Assembly: GCA_002329295.1 (NCBI GenBank)
Contig: DCTT01000022.1
Coordinates: 1 to 22,803, forward strand
Length of the DNA stretch: 22,803 bases
Direction of reading: 5' to 3'
Source of the DNA: Eubacteriaceae bacterium UBA1433
GTDB lineage: Bacteria; Bacillota; Clostridia; Eubacteriales; UBA1433
Part shown: positions 7,124 to 13,646 of the stretch, piece by piece
Layout of the letters: the number at the start of each line of letters is the position of its first letter
Position numbering within the stretch: the first letter of the stretch is position 1
Notes under the pieces: generated by a model
The model's input: the letters and a program-made list of their open reading frames with translations, nothing else
The model's database searches: none
What the model was told of the DNA's origin: nothing
Made by a program: the position numbers and the translations under genes

Positions 7124-7539
7124 TGAACAGAGAAGAGATTATGGCCATTATTCCGCATAGAGATGATATGTTGTTAATCGATGAAGCGCAAGTCAAAGAC
7201 GGAAAAGCTTATGGAAAGTATACCTTTAAAGGAACGGAATGGTTTTTTAACGGGCATTTTCCGAAGAATCCGGTGGTGCCCGGTGTGATATTGTGTGAAA
7301 TTATTGCGCAAACCGCCAGCGTATTGATGGCGGGAAGCACAGAGCAAGCAGCGATGACGCCTTATTTTACCGGGTTGGATAATGTTCGCTTTCGCAAAAA
7401 AGTGCTTCCCGGAGACGTGTTTGAAACAGAATGTGTCATCGTGAAATCAAAGGGTCCTTTTTATTTTGCCAGCGGAAAAGGATATACGAATCATGAATTG
7501 TGTGTAAGTGCGGATTTTTCCTTCGCACTGCAAAAATGA
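7123..7539 (+). CDS. fabZ: 3-hydroxyacyl-ACP dehydratase (FabZ)
   Basis: A hotdog-fold dehydratase that forms trans-2-enoyl-ACP. The catalytic His and Glu lie in NGHFPKNPVVPGVILCEIIAQ with the standard 13-residue separation. IPHRDDMLLID near the N-terminus is a family hallmark. There are two adjacent start codons. ATG 7120 gives an ATGA overlap with accB, and ATG 7123 lies six bases from AGAGGA (7111-7116), which I prefer. At about 138 residues it is normal in length. It is the only dehydratase gene here, and no fabA, fabM or desaturase is present. The window therefore does not show how unsaturated fatty acids, if any, are made. Confidence 0.96.
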   Translation: MNREEIMAIIPHRDDMLLIDEAQVKDGKAYGKYTFKGTEWFFNGHFPKNPVVPGVILCEIIAQTASVLMAGSTEQAAMTPYFTGLDNVRFRKKVLPGDVFETECVIVKSKGPFYFASGKGYTNHELCVSADFSFALQK

Positions 7540-7549
7540 GGGATGAAAA

Positions 7550-8878
7550 GTGTTTTCAAAAATTTTAATTGCAAATCGGGGCGAAGTAGCCGTGCGCATT
7601 ATTCGCGCCTGCAAAGAAATGGGTATCATTTCTGTTGCCGTGTACTCGGAAGCGGATAAAGAATCTATTCATATTTCAATGGCGGATGAGTGTGTATGCG
7701 TAGGGGGTGCATTGTCCAAAGACAGTTATTTGAATCAACAGGCGATTATTACGGCAGCGCAGCTCCATGGCTGTGAGGCCATTCATCCTGGATACGGATT
7801 TTTGGCGGAAAATGCACAATTTGCCAATCTTTGCAAAGAAAACGGCATTGTGTTTATCGGTCCGCCTGCAGAGTTGATTGCGCAGATGGGAGATAAAGAT
7901 GCTGCGCGGCGCATGATGCAAAAGGCAGATGTGCCCGTGGTGCCCGGCAGCGATTTGATTGAGTCGTATGAAGCGGCAGTGCAGGAAGCCGCGCGCATTG
8001 GTTATCCGATTCTCATTAAGGCAAAAGCCGGAGGCGGCGGCAGGGGCATTCGGTTGGTGGAGTCTGAAGACGAGCTTGAAAACGCTTTTTTAACGGCGAC
8101 TGCAGAAGCGAAAAGCGCCTTCGGAGACGGCAGTGTGTATATGGAAAAATATCTTTCTCCCGTCAAGCATATTGAAGTGCAAGTACTGGCCGATGAATAC
8201 GGCAATGTGCTGGCATTGGGAGAAAGAGAATGTTCGATTCAACTCAAAAATCAAAAGATTTTGGAAGAATCACCATCGACGGCCATTGATGCAGCATTGC
8301 GGGAGAAGCTGTTTTCTTATGCCATCAAAGCTGTAAAAGCGGTCAAGTATACCAATGCGGGAACCATTGAGTTTTTGTTGGATACGGAAAACAATATTTA
8401 TTTTATGGAAATGAATACCCGCCTGCAGGTGGAGCATCCCGTTACCGAAATGATTACAGGAATCGACATTGTAAAATGGCAGATTCGCATTGCCGCCGGC
8501 GTGGCTTTATCCTATAAACAAAGCGATATTCGTATAGGAGGATGTGCGATAGAATGCAGAATCAATGCTTCTTCCATGCAAGCAGAAGGGACGGGGAAAG
8601 GAATTGAATTTTTTCATGTGCCGGGCGGCCCTGCGGTGCGCTTTGATACGTTTTTGTATCAGGGATATAAGATTGTTCCTTTTTATGATTCATTGTTGGG
8701 CAAGGTTATTGTTTATGCAAAGACGCGGGAAGAGGCCATTCGAAAAATGCAAGCCGCGCTTTGTGAGTTGGTTATTGAAGGCGTGGAGACCAATATTGTA
8801 CAACAAACAGATATATTGAGTGAGGAAGCGTTTAAAACAGGACAGTATTACACAAACTTCATGGAAAACAGAGGTTGA
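7550..8878 (+). CDS. accC: Biotin carboxylase subunit of acetyl-CoA carboxylase
   Basis: AccC carboxylates the biotin of AccB using ATP and bicarbonate. The protein is 442 residues. The N-terminal biotin carboxylase domain starts MFSKILIANRGEVAVRIIRACKEMG. The ATP-grasp glycine loop is KAKAGGGGRGIRLV, and the catalytic EMNTRLQVEHPVTE is intact. The start is GTG 7550, eight bases after GAGGG (7538-7542), and no ATG lies close by. It follows fabZ by 10 bp and is translationally linked with its neighbours. Confidence 0.97.
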   Translation: MFSKILIANRGEVAVRIIRACKEMGIISVAVYSEADKESIHISMADECVCVGGALSKDSYLNQQAIITAAQLHGCEAIHPGYGFLAENAQFANLCKENGIVFIGPPAELIAQMGDKDAARRMMQKADVPVVPGSDLIESYEAAVQEAARIGYPILIKAKAGGGGRGIRLVESEDELENAFLTATAEAKSAFGDGSVYMEKYLSPVKHIEVQVLADEYGNVLALGERECSIQLKNQKILEESPSTAIDAALREKLFSYAIKAVKAVKYTNAGTIEFLLDTENNIYFMEMNTRLQVEHPVTEMITGIDIVKWQIRIAAGVALSYKQSDIRIGGCAIECRINASSMQAEGTGKGIEFFHVPGGPAVRFDTFLYQGYKIVPFYDSLLGKVIVYAKTREEAIRKMQAALCELVIEGVETNIVQQTDILSEEAFKTGQYYTNFMENRG

Positions 8879-8882
8879 GAAA

Positions 8883-9752
8883 ATGTTGAAGAAAGGTTTG
8901 TTTCGTAATCCGAAAAATGAACTTGAAGGAAGCGGAAAACGGCGAAAGTCTGTTTCAGACAAAAAGAAAGCAGAAGGAATGAAAGCACAGTTTGTTTGTC
9001 CCGTTTGCAAAGAAAACATGGCTTGGAACGAATTTGCGGAAAATTATTTTGTATGCGATTGCGGTTATCATTATAAAATGGGTGCCCGACAGCGCATAGA
9101 TTTTATTGCGGATACAGGCACTTTTCGTGAATTATATGCTGATCTTACCAGCAAAGACATTTTATCTTTTCCGGAATATGCAGAAAAATTGAAAAGAGCA
9201 CAAGCGACAAGCGGTGAAAAAGAGGCCGTGATTTGCGCAACGGCAAAAATTGCAGGCATAGACTGCGCTGTTTTTACCATGGAAGGGGATTTTATGATGG
9301 GGAGTATGGGTTCGGTAGTGGGAGAAAAAATTACGAGACTTTTTGAATATGCGGATCAAAACAAGCTTCCAGTAGTGGGCTTTACCGTTTCGGGAGGGGC
9401 GCGTATGCAAGAGGGAATCATTTCGCTGATGCAGATGGCCAAAACCAGCGGCGCCGTAAAAAAACACGGAGATAACGGCGGATTCTATCTGTGTGTTTTG
9501 ACGAACCCCACAACGGGCGGAGTTACGGCAAGTTTTGCGATGGAAGCGGATATCATATTGGCGGAGCCGGGAGCGCTGATCGGTTTTGCCGGTCCCCGTG
9601 TTATTGAACAAACCATACGAAGAAAGCTTCCGCCGGGGTTTCAGACTGCGGAATTTTTATTGGAGAAAGGTTTTGTAGACCGCATTGCTCCGCGCAGTGA
9701 ACAACGAGAATTGGTGGGCAAAATTTTGTCACTGCATGAAAAGAGGAGATGA
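8883..9752 (+). CDS. accD: Acetyl-CoA carboxylase carboxyltransferase subunit beta
   Basis: The beta half of the carboxyltransferase that moves the carboxyl group from biotin to acetyl-CoA. It has 289 residues from ATG 8883, and the frame is open back into accC. An N-terminal zinc ribbon begins CPVC, and its second knuckle reads VCDCGYH. This gives C-x2-C-x15-C-x1-C, one residue short of the common x2 in the second pair. The crotonase-like core has GSMGSVVGEKITR and the oxyanion loop SGGARMQEG. The ribosome site AGAGG lies just before the accC stop. The TGA overlaps the frame start of accA. Confidence 0.95.
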   Translation: MLKKGLFRNPKNELEGSGKRRKSVSDKKKAEGMKAQFVCPVCKENMAWNEFAENYFVCDCGYHYKMGARQRIDFIADTGTFRELYADLTSKDILSFPEYAEKLKRAQATSGEKEAVICATAKIAGIDCAVFTMEGDFMMGSMGSVVGEKITRLFEYADQNKLPVVGFTVSGGARMQEGIISLMQMAKTSGAVKKHGDNGGFYLCVLTNPTTGGVTASFAMEADIILAEPGALIGFAGPRVIEQTIRRKLPPGFQTAEFLLEKGFVDRIAPRSEQRELVGKILSLHEKRR

Positions 9753-9754
9753 AA

Positions 9755-10543
9755 ATGAATAATGCATATGAAAAAGTAAAATTGTCCAGGGCAAAAGATC
9801 GTCCTACGGCACTAAAATATATCGAAAATGTCTTTGAAGATTTTATTGAGTTTCACGGAGATCGCTACTTTGCGGATGATCCTTCGATCGTCGGCGGCAT
9901 TGCTTCGTTAAACGGTATAGGCATTACGGTTATCGGCATTGAAAAGGGTGCGGGAACCAAGGAAAAAATCCGTCGCAATTTTGGCTCGCCCAACCCTGAA
10001 GGATATCGAAAAGCATTGCGGCTGATGAAGCAGGCGGAAAAATTTTCGCGCCCCGTGGTGTGTATTGTAGATACATCGGGCGCTTTTCCGGGAATCGGTC
10101 CGGAAGAACGCGGGCAGGGACTTGCCATTGCCAGCAATTTAATGGAAATGATGACGTTGAAAACGCCGATTCTCTCCATTTTCATCGGGGAAGGCGGCAG
10201 CGGCGGCGCTTTGGCGCTGGCAGTTGCCGACGAAGTGTGGATGTTGGAAAATGCCATGTATTCGGTGATTTCACCAGAGGGCTGCGCCAGTATTTTATGG
10301 AAAGATTCCAAGCGGGTAAAAGATGCCGCCGAGAGCTTGAAACTGACGGCGCAGGATATGTTGGAATTGAAAGTTGCCGAAAAAATCATCCCTGAAAACA
10401 AAAAGGATTTCTCTGTTATGAGCCGATATCTCAAGAAGCATATCGTCGAATTTTTGAAAGAAAAACAAAGATTGGACATACAGACTTTGTTGGAAAAGAG
10501 ATATCAACGTTTTCGAGCATATGGAGAATTTTTTGAAAAGTAA
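9755..10543 (+). CDS. accA: Acetyl-CoA carboxylase carboxyltransferase subunit alpha
   Basis: The alpha half of the carboxyltransferase, about 262 residues. Diagnostic segments are FHGDRYFADDPSIVGGIA, DTSGAFPGIGPEERGQG and GEGGSGGALALAVADEVWMLENAMYSVISPEGCASILW. The last holds the oxyanion and biotin-binding elements. AAGAGGAG (9741-9748) is adjacent to ATG 9749 and seven bases from ATG 9755, so I favour 9755. It is the last gene of the fab-acc operon proper. No terminator follows at once, and transcription probably runs into the glutaredoxin gene. Confidence 0.96.
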   Translation: MNNAYEKVKLSRAKDRPTALKYIENVFEDFIEFHGDRYFADDPSIVGGIASLNGIGITVIGIEKGAGTKEKIRRNFGSPNPEGYRKALRLMKQAEKFSRPVVCIVDTSGAFPGIGPEERGQGLAIASNLMEMMTLKTPILSIFIGEGGSGGALALAVADEVWMLENAMYSVISPEGCASILWKDSKRVKDAAESLKLTAQDMLELKVAEKIIPENKKDFSVMSRYLKKHIVEFLKEKQRLDIQTLLEKRYQRFRAYGEFFEK

Positions 10544-10620
10544 ATCTGTGCATATTTCATTCAGCAGAATAAAAAGTTTCGAAGCTGTTTGAACGAAAAA
10601 GGCAAAAAAGAGAGAGAAAA

Positions 10621-10959
10621 ATGAAAAAGGTAACGATATATACAACACAAAGCTGCGGATATTGTAAAATGGCGAAGGCCTTTTTGGCGCAAAACAATAT
10701 TCAATATACGGAGAGAGATATTGAGCGAGACGCACAGGCCAGAGAAGAGCTCATTCAAAGAAATATCAACGGTGTGCCGGTATTTTTCATCGGCAATGAG
10801 TTGATTGTGGGCTTTGATAAAGAAAAAATCCTTGCGCTGGTAGATCATCGCATTGCAACATGCCCCGCTTGTCAGGGTAAGATGCGTCTGCCCAGCGACA
10901 AAGGAAAACTTCGCGTATCGTGCCCGAATTGCAAAGATACCTTTGAATGGACGCCGTAA
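10621..10959 (+). CDS. Glutaredoxin-like protein fused to a C-terminal zinc ribbon
   Basis: A 112-residue protein. Residues 1-76 form a glutaredoxin/NrdH-like thioredoxin fold with the redox pair C12-GY-C15 after TTQS and the cis-proline P53 in GVPVFFIG. Residues 80-110 add a zinc ribbon, C81-x2-C84 and C101-x2-C104, resembling the short MJ0042-type finger (KMRLPSDKGKLRVSCPNC). The combination suggests a thiol-disulfide reductase with a metal-binding or redox-sensing tail; its partner is unknown. It follows accA by 77 bp with no terminator between and is followed by a strong terminator. It may therefore be the last gene of the fab transcript. AGAGAGAAAA precedes the ATG. Confidence 0.85.
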   Translation: MKKVTIYTTQSCGYCKMAKAFLAQNNIQYTERDIERDAQAREELIQRNINGVPVFFIGNELIVGFDKEKILALVDHRIATCPACQGKMRLPSDKGKLRVSCPNCKDTFEWTP

Positions 10960-10974
10960 AATAAAACCGACTTT

Positions 10975-11012
10975 ACAAAAATTCCATGCTTTGCAGGGAA
11001 TTTTTGTTTTTC
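10975..11012 (+). terminator. Terminator after the fab-acc-glutaredoxin operon
   Basis: ACAAAAATTCC (10975-10985) and GGAATTTTTGT (10997-11007) form a perfect 11-bp stem. TGC/GCA pairs continue inside the loop, and a T-rich tail (TTTT) follows. It lies 15 bp below the glutaredoxin stop codon. Confidence 0.85.
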
Positions 11013-11043
11013 GATAAAAAAACAAATTCGGATGGAGGAAACG

Positions 11044-11787
11044 ATGAAGTGGTTTCAAAAAAAGACGGAACAACAAGCACAGACGGGAAAATCTATTTTC
11101 GATAAAGTGAACGGTATTGACAAAGGCAACTGGCAAGATGTGTTTTCGGCCTGTTTGGGGAAAATGCTGGCGATTCAGTATGCCGCCGATGAATGGGTGA
11201 TAAAAGACAGGGATTGGAATGTGGATTTTTCGCGAGGAGTGATTTTGTTTGGATCAGATGAATATCCTATTCAGTTTATCGGCAGCGAATCTGAAATACA
11301 AAACACGTGGCTATGGGGGTGGGTCAATATTAACAGGTTGGATAAAAGTCTTCTTACTTTCGGAAACAAAATTAGAGCGTTGGGTAAAAAATGGAAGTTA
11401 CAACCACTGATTGAAGAAGAAATCGAATTGAACGATTGTTTCAACGGCCACAATCTTTCGATTGTGGCTTGCGGGCTGGCTGATGAAAAAGTATGCTATT
11501 ATAGATGCCCTTATTCCGGCGGTGCTGCTTTTGTCGCTTTGTCCAACGTGCCGGAAAAAGTGTTTGCTTCGGTTGGCGTGCTGCGCTTTACAAGTATTAT
11601 TATGTATTGTGTTGAGCAATACAGAATCAACGGAAAAATATTGGTCGAAAGTTTTTTGCTTTGGAACAATACGCCCTATAGATGGGAAAGCGACACGCAA
11701 ATCATTGCACATTTTGAAACGGATTTAGTGATTACGTTTGAATATATAGGAGGAGAGCTACGCATTGTTTCAATGAAAACACTATAG
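11044..11787 (+). CDS. Conserved hypothetical protein (DUF6882-like)
   Basis: A 247-residue soluble protein that I do not recognise with certainty. The pattern FIGSESEIQNTWLWGWVNINR, followed by a stretch on LGKKWKL, and the aromatic-rich central part resemble the DUF6882 family, whose function is unknown. No signal peptide or membrane segment is seen. Cysteines are scattered without a metal-site pattern. GGAGG (11034-11038) lies five bases before ATG 11044. A frame extension to ATG 11032 would overlap that ribosome site. The gene stands alone between two terminators. No convincing promoter is visible, so it may rely on read-through of the upstream terminator or on a weak promoter. Confidence 0.75.
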   Translation: MKWFQKKTEQQAQTGKSIFDKVNGIDKGNWQDVFSACLGKMLAIQYAADEWVIKDRDWNVDFSRGVILFGSDEYPIQFIGSESEIQNTWLWGWVNINRLDKSLLTFGNKIRALGKKWKLQPLIEEEIELNDCFNGHNLSIVACGLADEKVCYYRCPYSGGAAFVALSNVPEKVFASVGVLRFTSIIMYCVEQYRINGKILVESFLLWNNTPYRWESDTQIIAHFETDLVITFEYIGGELRIVSMKTL

Positions 11788-11832
11788 AAAAAAATACATC
11801 TGCCATGTTGAAATAAAAAAATATCCATTAAT

Positions 11833-11870
11833 AAATCCGAGTATGCTTTGGACGCGCCCGGATTTTGTTC
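11833..11870 (+). terminator. Possible weak terminator after the hypothetical gene
   Basis: AAATCCG (11833-11839) pairs with CGGATTT (11859-11865) around a 19-nt loop, followed by TGTTCT. The stem is short and the U-tail is interrupted, so termination would be partial. The remaining sequence up to 12048 is AT-rich and holds no gene. TTGTAA (12003-12008) with GATAAA (12025-12030), spacer 16, is a possible weak promoter for the next gene. Confidence 0.45.
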
Positions 11871-12048
11871 TGTGAGGACAGTTGGGGTGATGGAGATATT
11901 TTTTCGCAAATGCAGCAAAATTTCCTGTAAAAACCGACTTATTCGAAAATGGAAGAAGTCACAAAAATAATATAAGTTTGTCATCATTTTTTCACAATTG
12001 TCTTGTAAAGTATTGCTAAAGAAAGATAAAAAAAGGATTAAGGTAGAT

Positions 12049-13107
12049 ATGAAAAAAACACACTGGAAATTTTTATTGGATATTGTGATGATGCTGCTGA
12101 TGTTGGTTTTGATGAAGCTGACCTTTACGGGAATCATGTGGCATGAACTTATAGGTTTGGGAATATTTTTACTGTTTGCAGTGCATAAAGCAATCAATTA
12201 TAAAACGATTGTATGTTTTATAAAAAATTTTTCCAAAAAAGATATCGGCTTCAAAGTGAAGATAATGAGCCTTTTGGATATTGTCCTTTTTGTTGATGTG
12301 GCGATGATGACTTTTAGCGGTATAATGATCAGCCGCGAAGTATTTGGCCTTGCACAGACAAACGAAAATTTGGCGTTTTGGTCGGCGTTGCACCACAGCA
12401 TGTCTTATTTGGCATTGAAATTGATTTCAATACATGTCGGGTTGCATTGGGCAGAAATTATGTGTAGAGTCAAAAAAGGATTGGCTATTCAAAGAATAGG
12501 AAAGGTCGCAGCGGCAGTATTGCGCATTGGCGCCGTTGCTATTATGGTATTGGGCGTGAAAGCTTCGGCGACGCAGGATGTGTTGGCAAAAATCGCAGAG
12601 CCGATAATGCCGCGAGCGGATAAGGAAGAAAGTCTTATGGCGGCAGTTGATACGTTGGAGACAGATCAAACAAATTACGATGTTGCGCAAGACGTTAGCG
12701 CCGAAGGGTTGGAAGAATATTTATCCGGAATGATCTGCACAGCCTGCGGCATGCACTGCCCGCTGAGTGCGCCGCAATGTGCGATTGGAAGAACGCAGGC
12801 ACAGCAGGCCACAGAACAATATTATGAATTGTTGCAAAGCGGAGCAACCTCAAAGGAAATCGAAGAAAATCGGACCAATACTGTTTCGGATAACACAGCT
12901 GCCAAAGGCAAAGGCAAAGGCCGTTTGAAAAAACATGAAACTGTACAATTGCCGCTGACCAACGAGCAGGAATTGACAAAGCATAATGAAAATAAAAATA
13001 TGGATAAACCTAATCCGATAGCACAAGCTGCAGATTATATAGCGATTATGGGGTTGTATATCGGAGGAACCTATTATTTGGCAAAAATACCGAAAAAGCT
13101 TTTATAA
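12049..13107 (+). CDS. DUF4405-type cytochrome b-like membrane protein with a four-cysteine cluster
   Basis: A 352-residue membrane protein. About five N-terminal hydrophobic segments (roughly 7-27, 33-49, 73-95, 112-134, 152-172) carry histidines suited to bind haem: H32, H46, H115, H116, H129 and H133. This is like the DUF4405/cytochrome b561-type fold. A hydrophilic region follows with C230-x2-C233-x3-C237-x6-C244 (CTACGMHCPLSAPQC), then a Lys/Gly-rich linker (KGKGKGR) and a last hydrophobic segment (328-345). The Cys pattern could hold an Fe-S or other redox centre. I infer a membrane electron-transfer role with an unknown partner. ATG 12049 follows AAGGATTAAGG; a TTG at 11998 is less likely. 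It stands alone, convergent to copA-csoR. Confidence 0.75.
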   Translation: MKKTHWKFLLDIVMMLLMLVLMKLTFTGIMWHELIGLGIFLLFAVHKAINYKTIVCFIKNFSKKDIGFKVKIMSLLDIVLFVDVAMMTFSGIMISREVFGLAQTNENLAFWSALHHSMSYLALKLISIHVGLHWAEIMCRVKKGLAIQRIGKVAAAVLRIGAVAIMVLGVKASATQDVLAKIAEPIMPRADKEESLMAAVDTLETDQTNYDVAQDVSAEGLEEYLSGMICTACGMHCPLSAPQCAIGRTQAQQATEQYYELLQSGATSKEIEENRTNTVSDNTAAKGKGKGRLKKHETVQLPLTNEQELTKHNENKNMDKPNPIAQAADYIAIMGLYIGGTYYLAKIPKKLL

Positions 13108-13120
13108 ACTTCCCTTTTTA

Positions 13121-13153
13121 TGAAAAATGCACCTGTAAGCGGTGCATTTTTCA
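13121..13153. terminator. Bidirectional terminator between the DUF4405 gene and csoR
   Basis: TGAAAAATGCACC (13121-13133) and GGTGCATTTTTCA (13141-13153) form a perfect 13-bp stem with a 7-nt loop. A/T-rich runs on both sides make it usable in both directions. It contains the csoR stop codon (13151-13153) and lies 13 bp below the DUF4405 stop. Confidence 0.85.
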
Positions 13154-13414
13154 TTTGGTAAGCTTGTCCACCAACACGATGATTTCATTGATTTTTTCGT
13201 GTTGTTCGGCAGTTTGCAGGGTGCCTTGTACACAGGAAGTGAGATGGGCGTGCAGGACTTCGCGATTGAGCCTGCGCAATATGGCTTGTGTGGCCAAAAG
13301 CTGGTTGGAGATATCAATACAGTATCGATCTTCTTCCACCATTTTTAAAAGGCCGTCGATTTGTCCGCGCGCTGTTTTGAGTAATCGTGTAGCTTTGGCT
13401 TTATCGGCTTTCAT
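13151..13414 (-). CDS. csoR: Copper-sensing transcriptional repressor CsoR
   Basis: An 87-residue all-helical CsoR/RcnR-family repressor that leaves DNA when it binds Cu(I). The ligand set of Cu-sensing CsoR is present: C32 (DRYCIDI), H57 and C61 (HAHLTSC). Basic residues typical of the family's DNA face are also present (R10, R16, R48-R51). GGAGGTG lies eight bases above ATG 13414. The frame is open upstream to 13465, but that start has no ribosome site. The first 14 bases overlap the end of copA, so copA and csoR are co-transcribed and probably translationally coupled. It likely regulates the copA promoter (box at 15998-16017). Confidence 0.93.
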   Translation of the reverse strand: MKADKAKATRLLKTARGQIDGLLKMVEEDRYCIDISNQLLATQAILRRLNREVLHAHLTSCVQGTLQTAEQHEKINEIIVLVDKLTK

Positions 13415-13646
13415 GATACACCTCCATTGTCTTATTTTCGATGGAGACAACTTCATATCCCGCATCGGTGACTGCCTGAATTAAGCGAAGGTTCTCTACG
13501 GGCTGAGACAAAGCGATTTGTACGATTTCTTCTTTTAAGTTTACTTCGGCATCTACGCCGTCCAGTGCACCGAGTGCTTTTTCCACCGCTGCTTTGCAGT
13601 GGTTGCAGCTCATGCCTTTTACATACATGGTTTTGTTTGTATTCAT
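13401..13646 (-). CDS. Possible internally initiated CopZ copper chaperone inside copA
   Basis: In the same frame as copA, the minus strand carries AAAGGAG (13658-13652), five bases before ATG 13646. Translation from here would give an 81-residue protein, MNTNKTMYVKGMSCNHC and onward, with the size and fold of CopZ. The Shine-Dalgarno encodes the linker residues KGE. The pump could therefore be made both with the tethered domain and beside a free chaperone. The reading frame and ribosome site are seen directly; actual use of the start is inference. Confidence 0.5.
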   Translation of the reverse strand: MNTNKTMYVKGMSCNHCKAAVEKALGALDGVDAEVNLKEEIVQIALSQPVENLRLIQAVTDAGYEVVSIENKTMEVYHESR

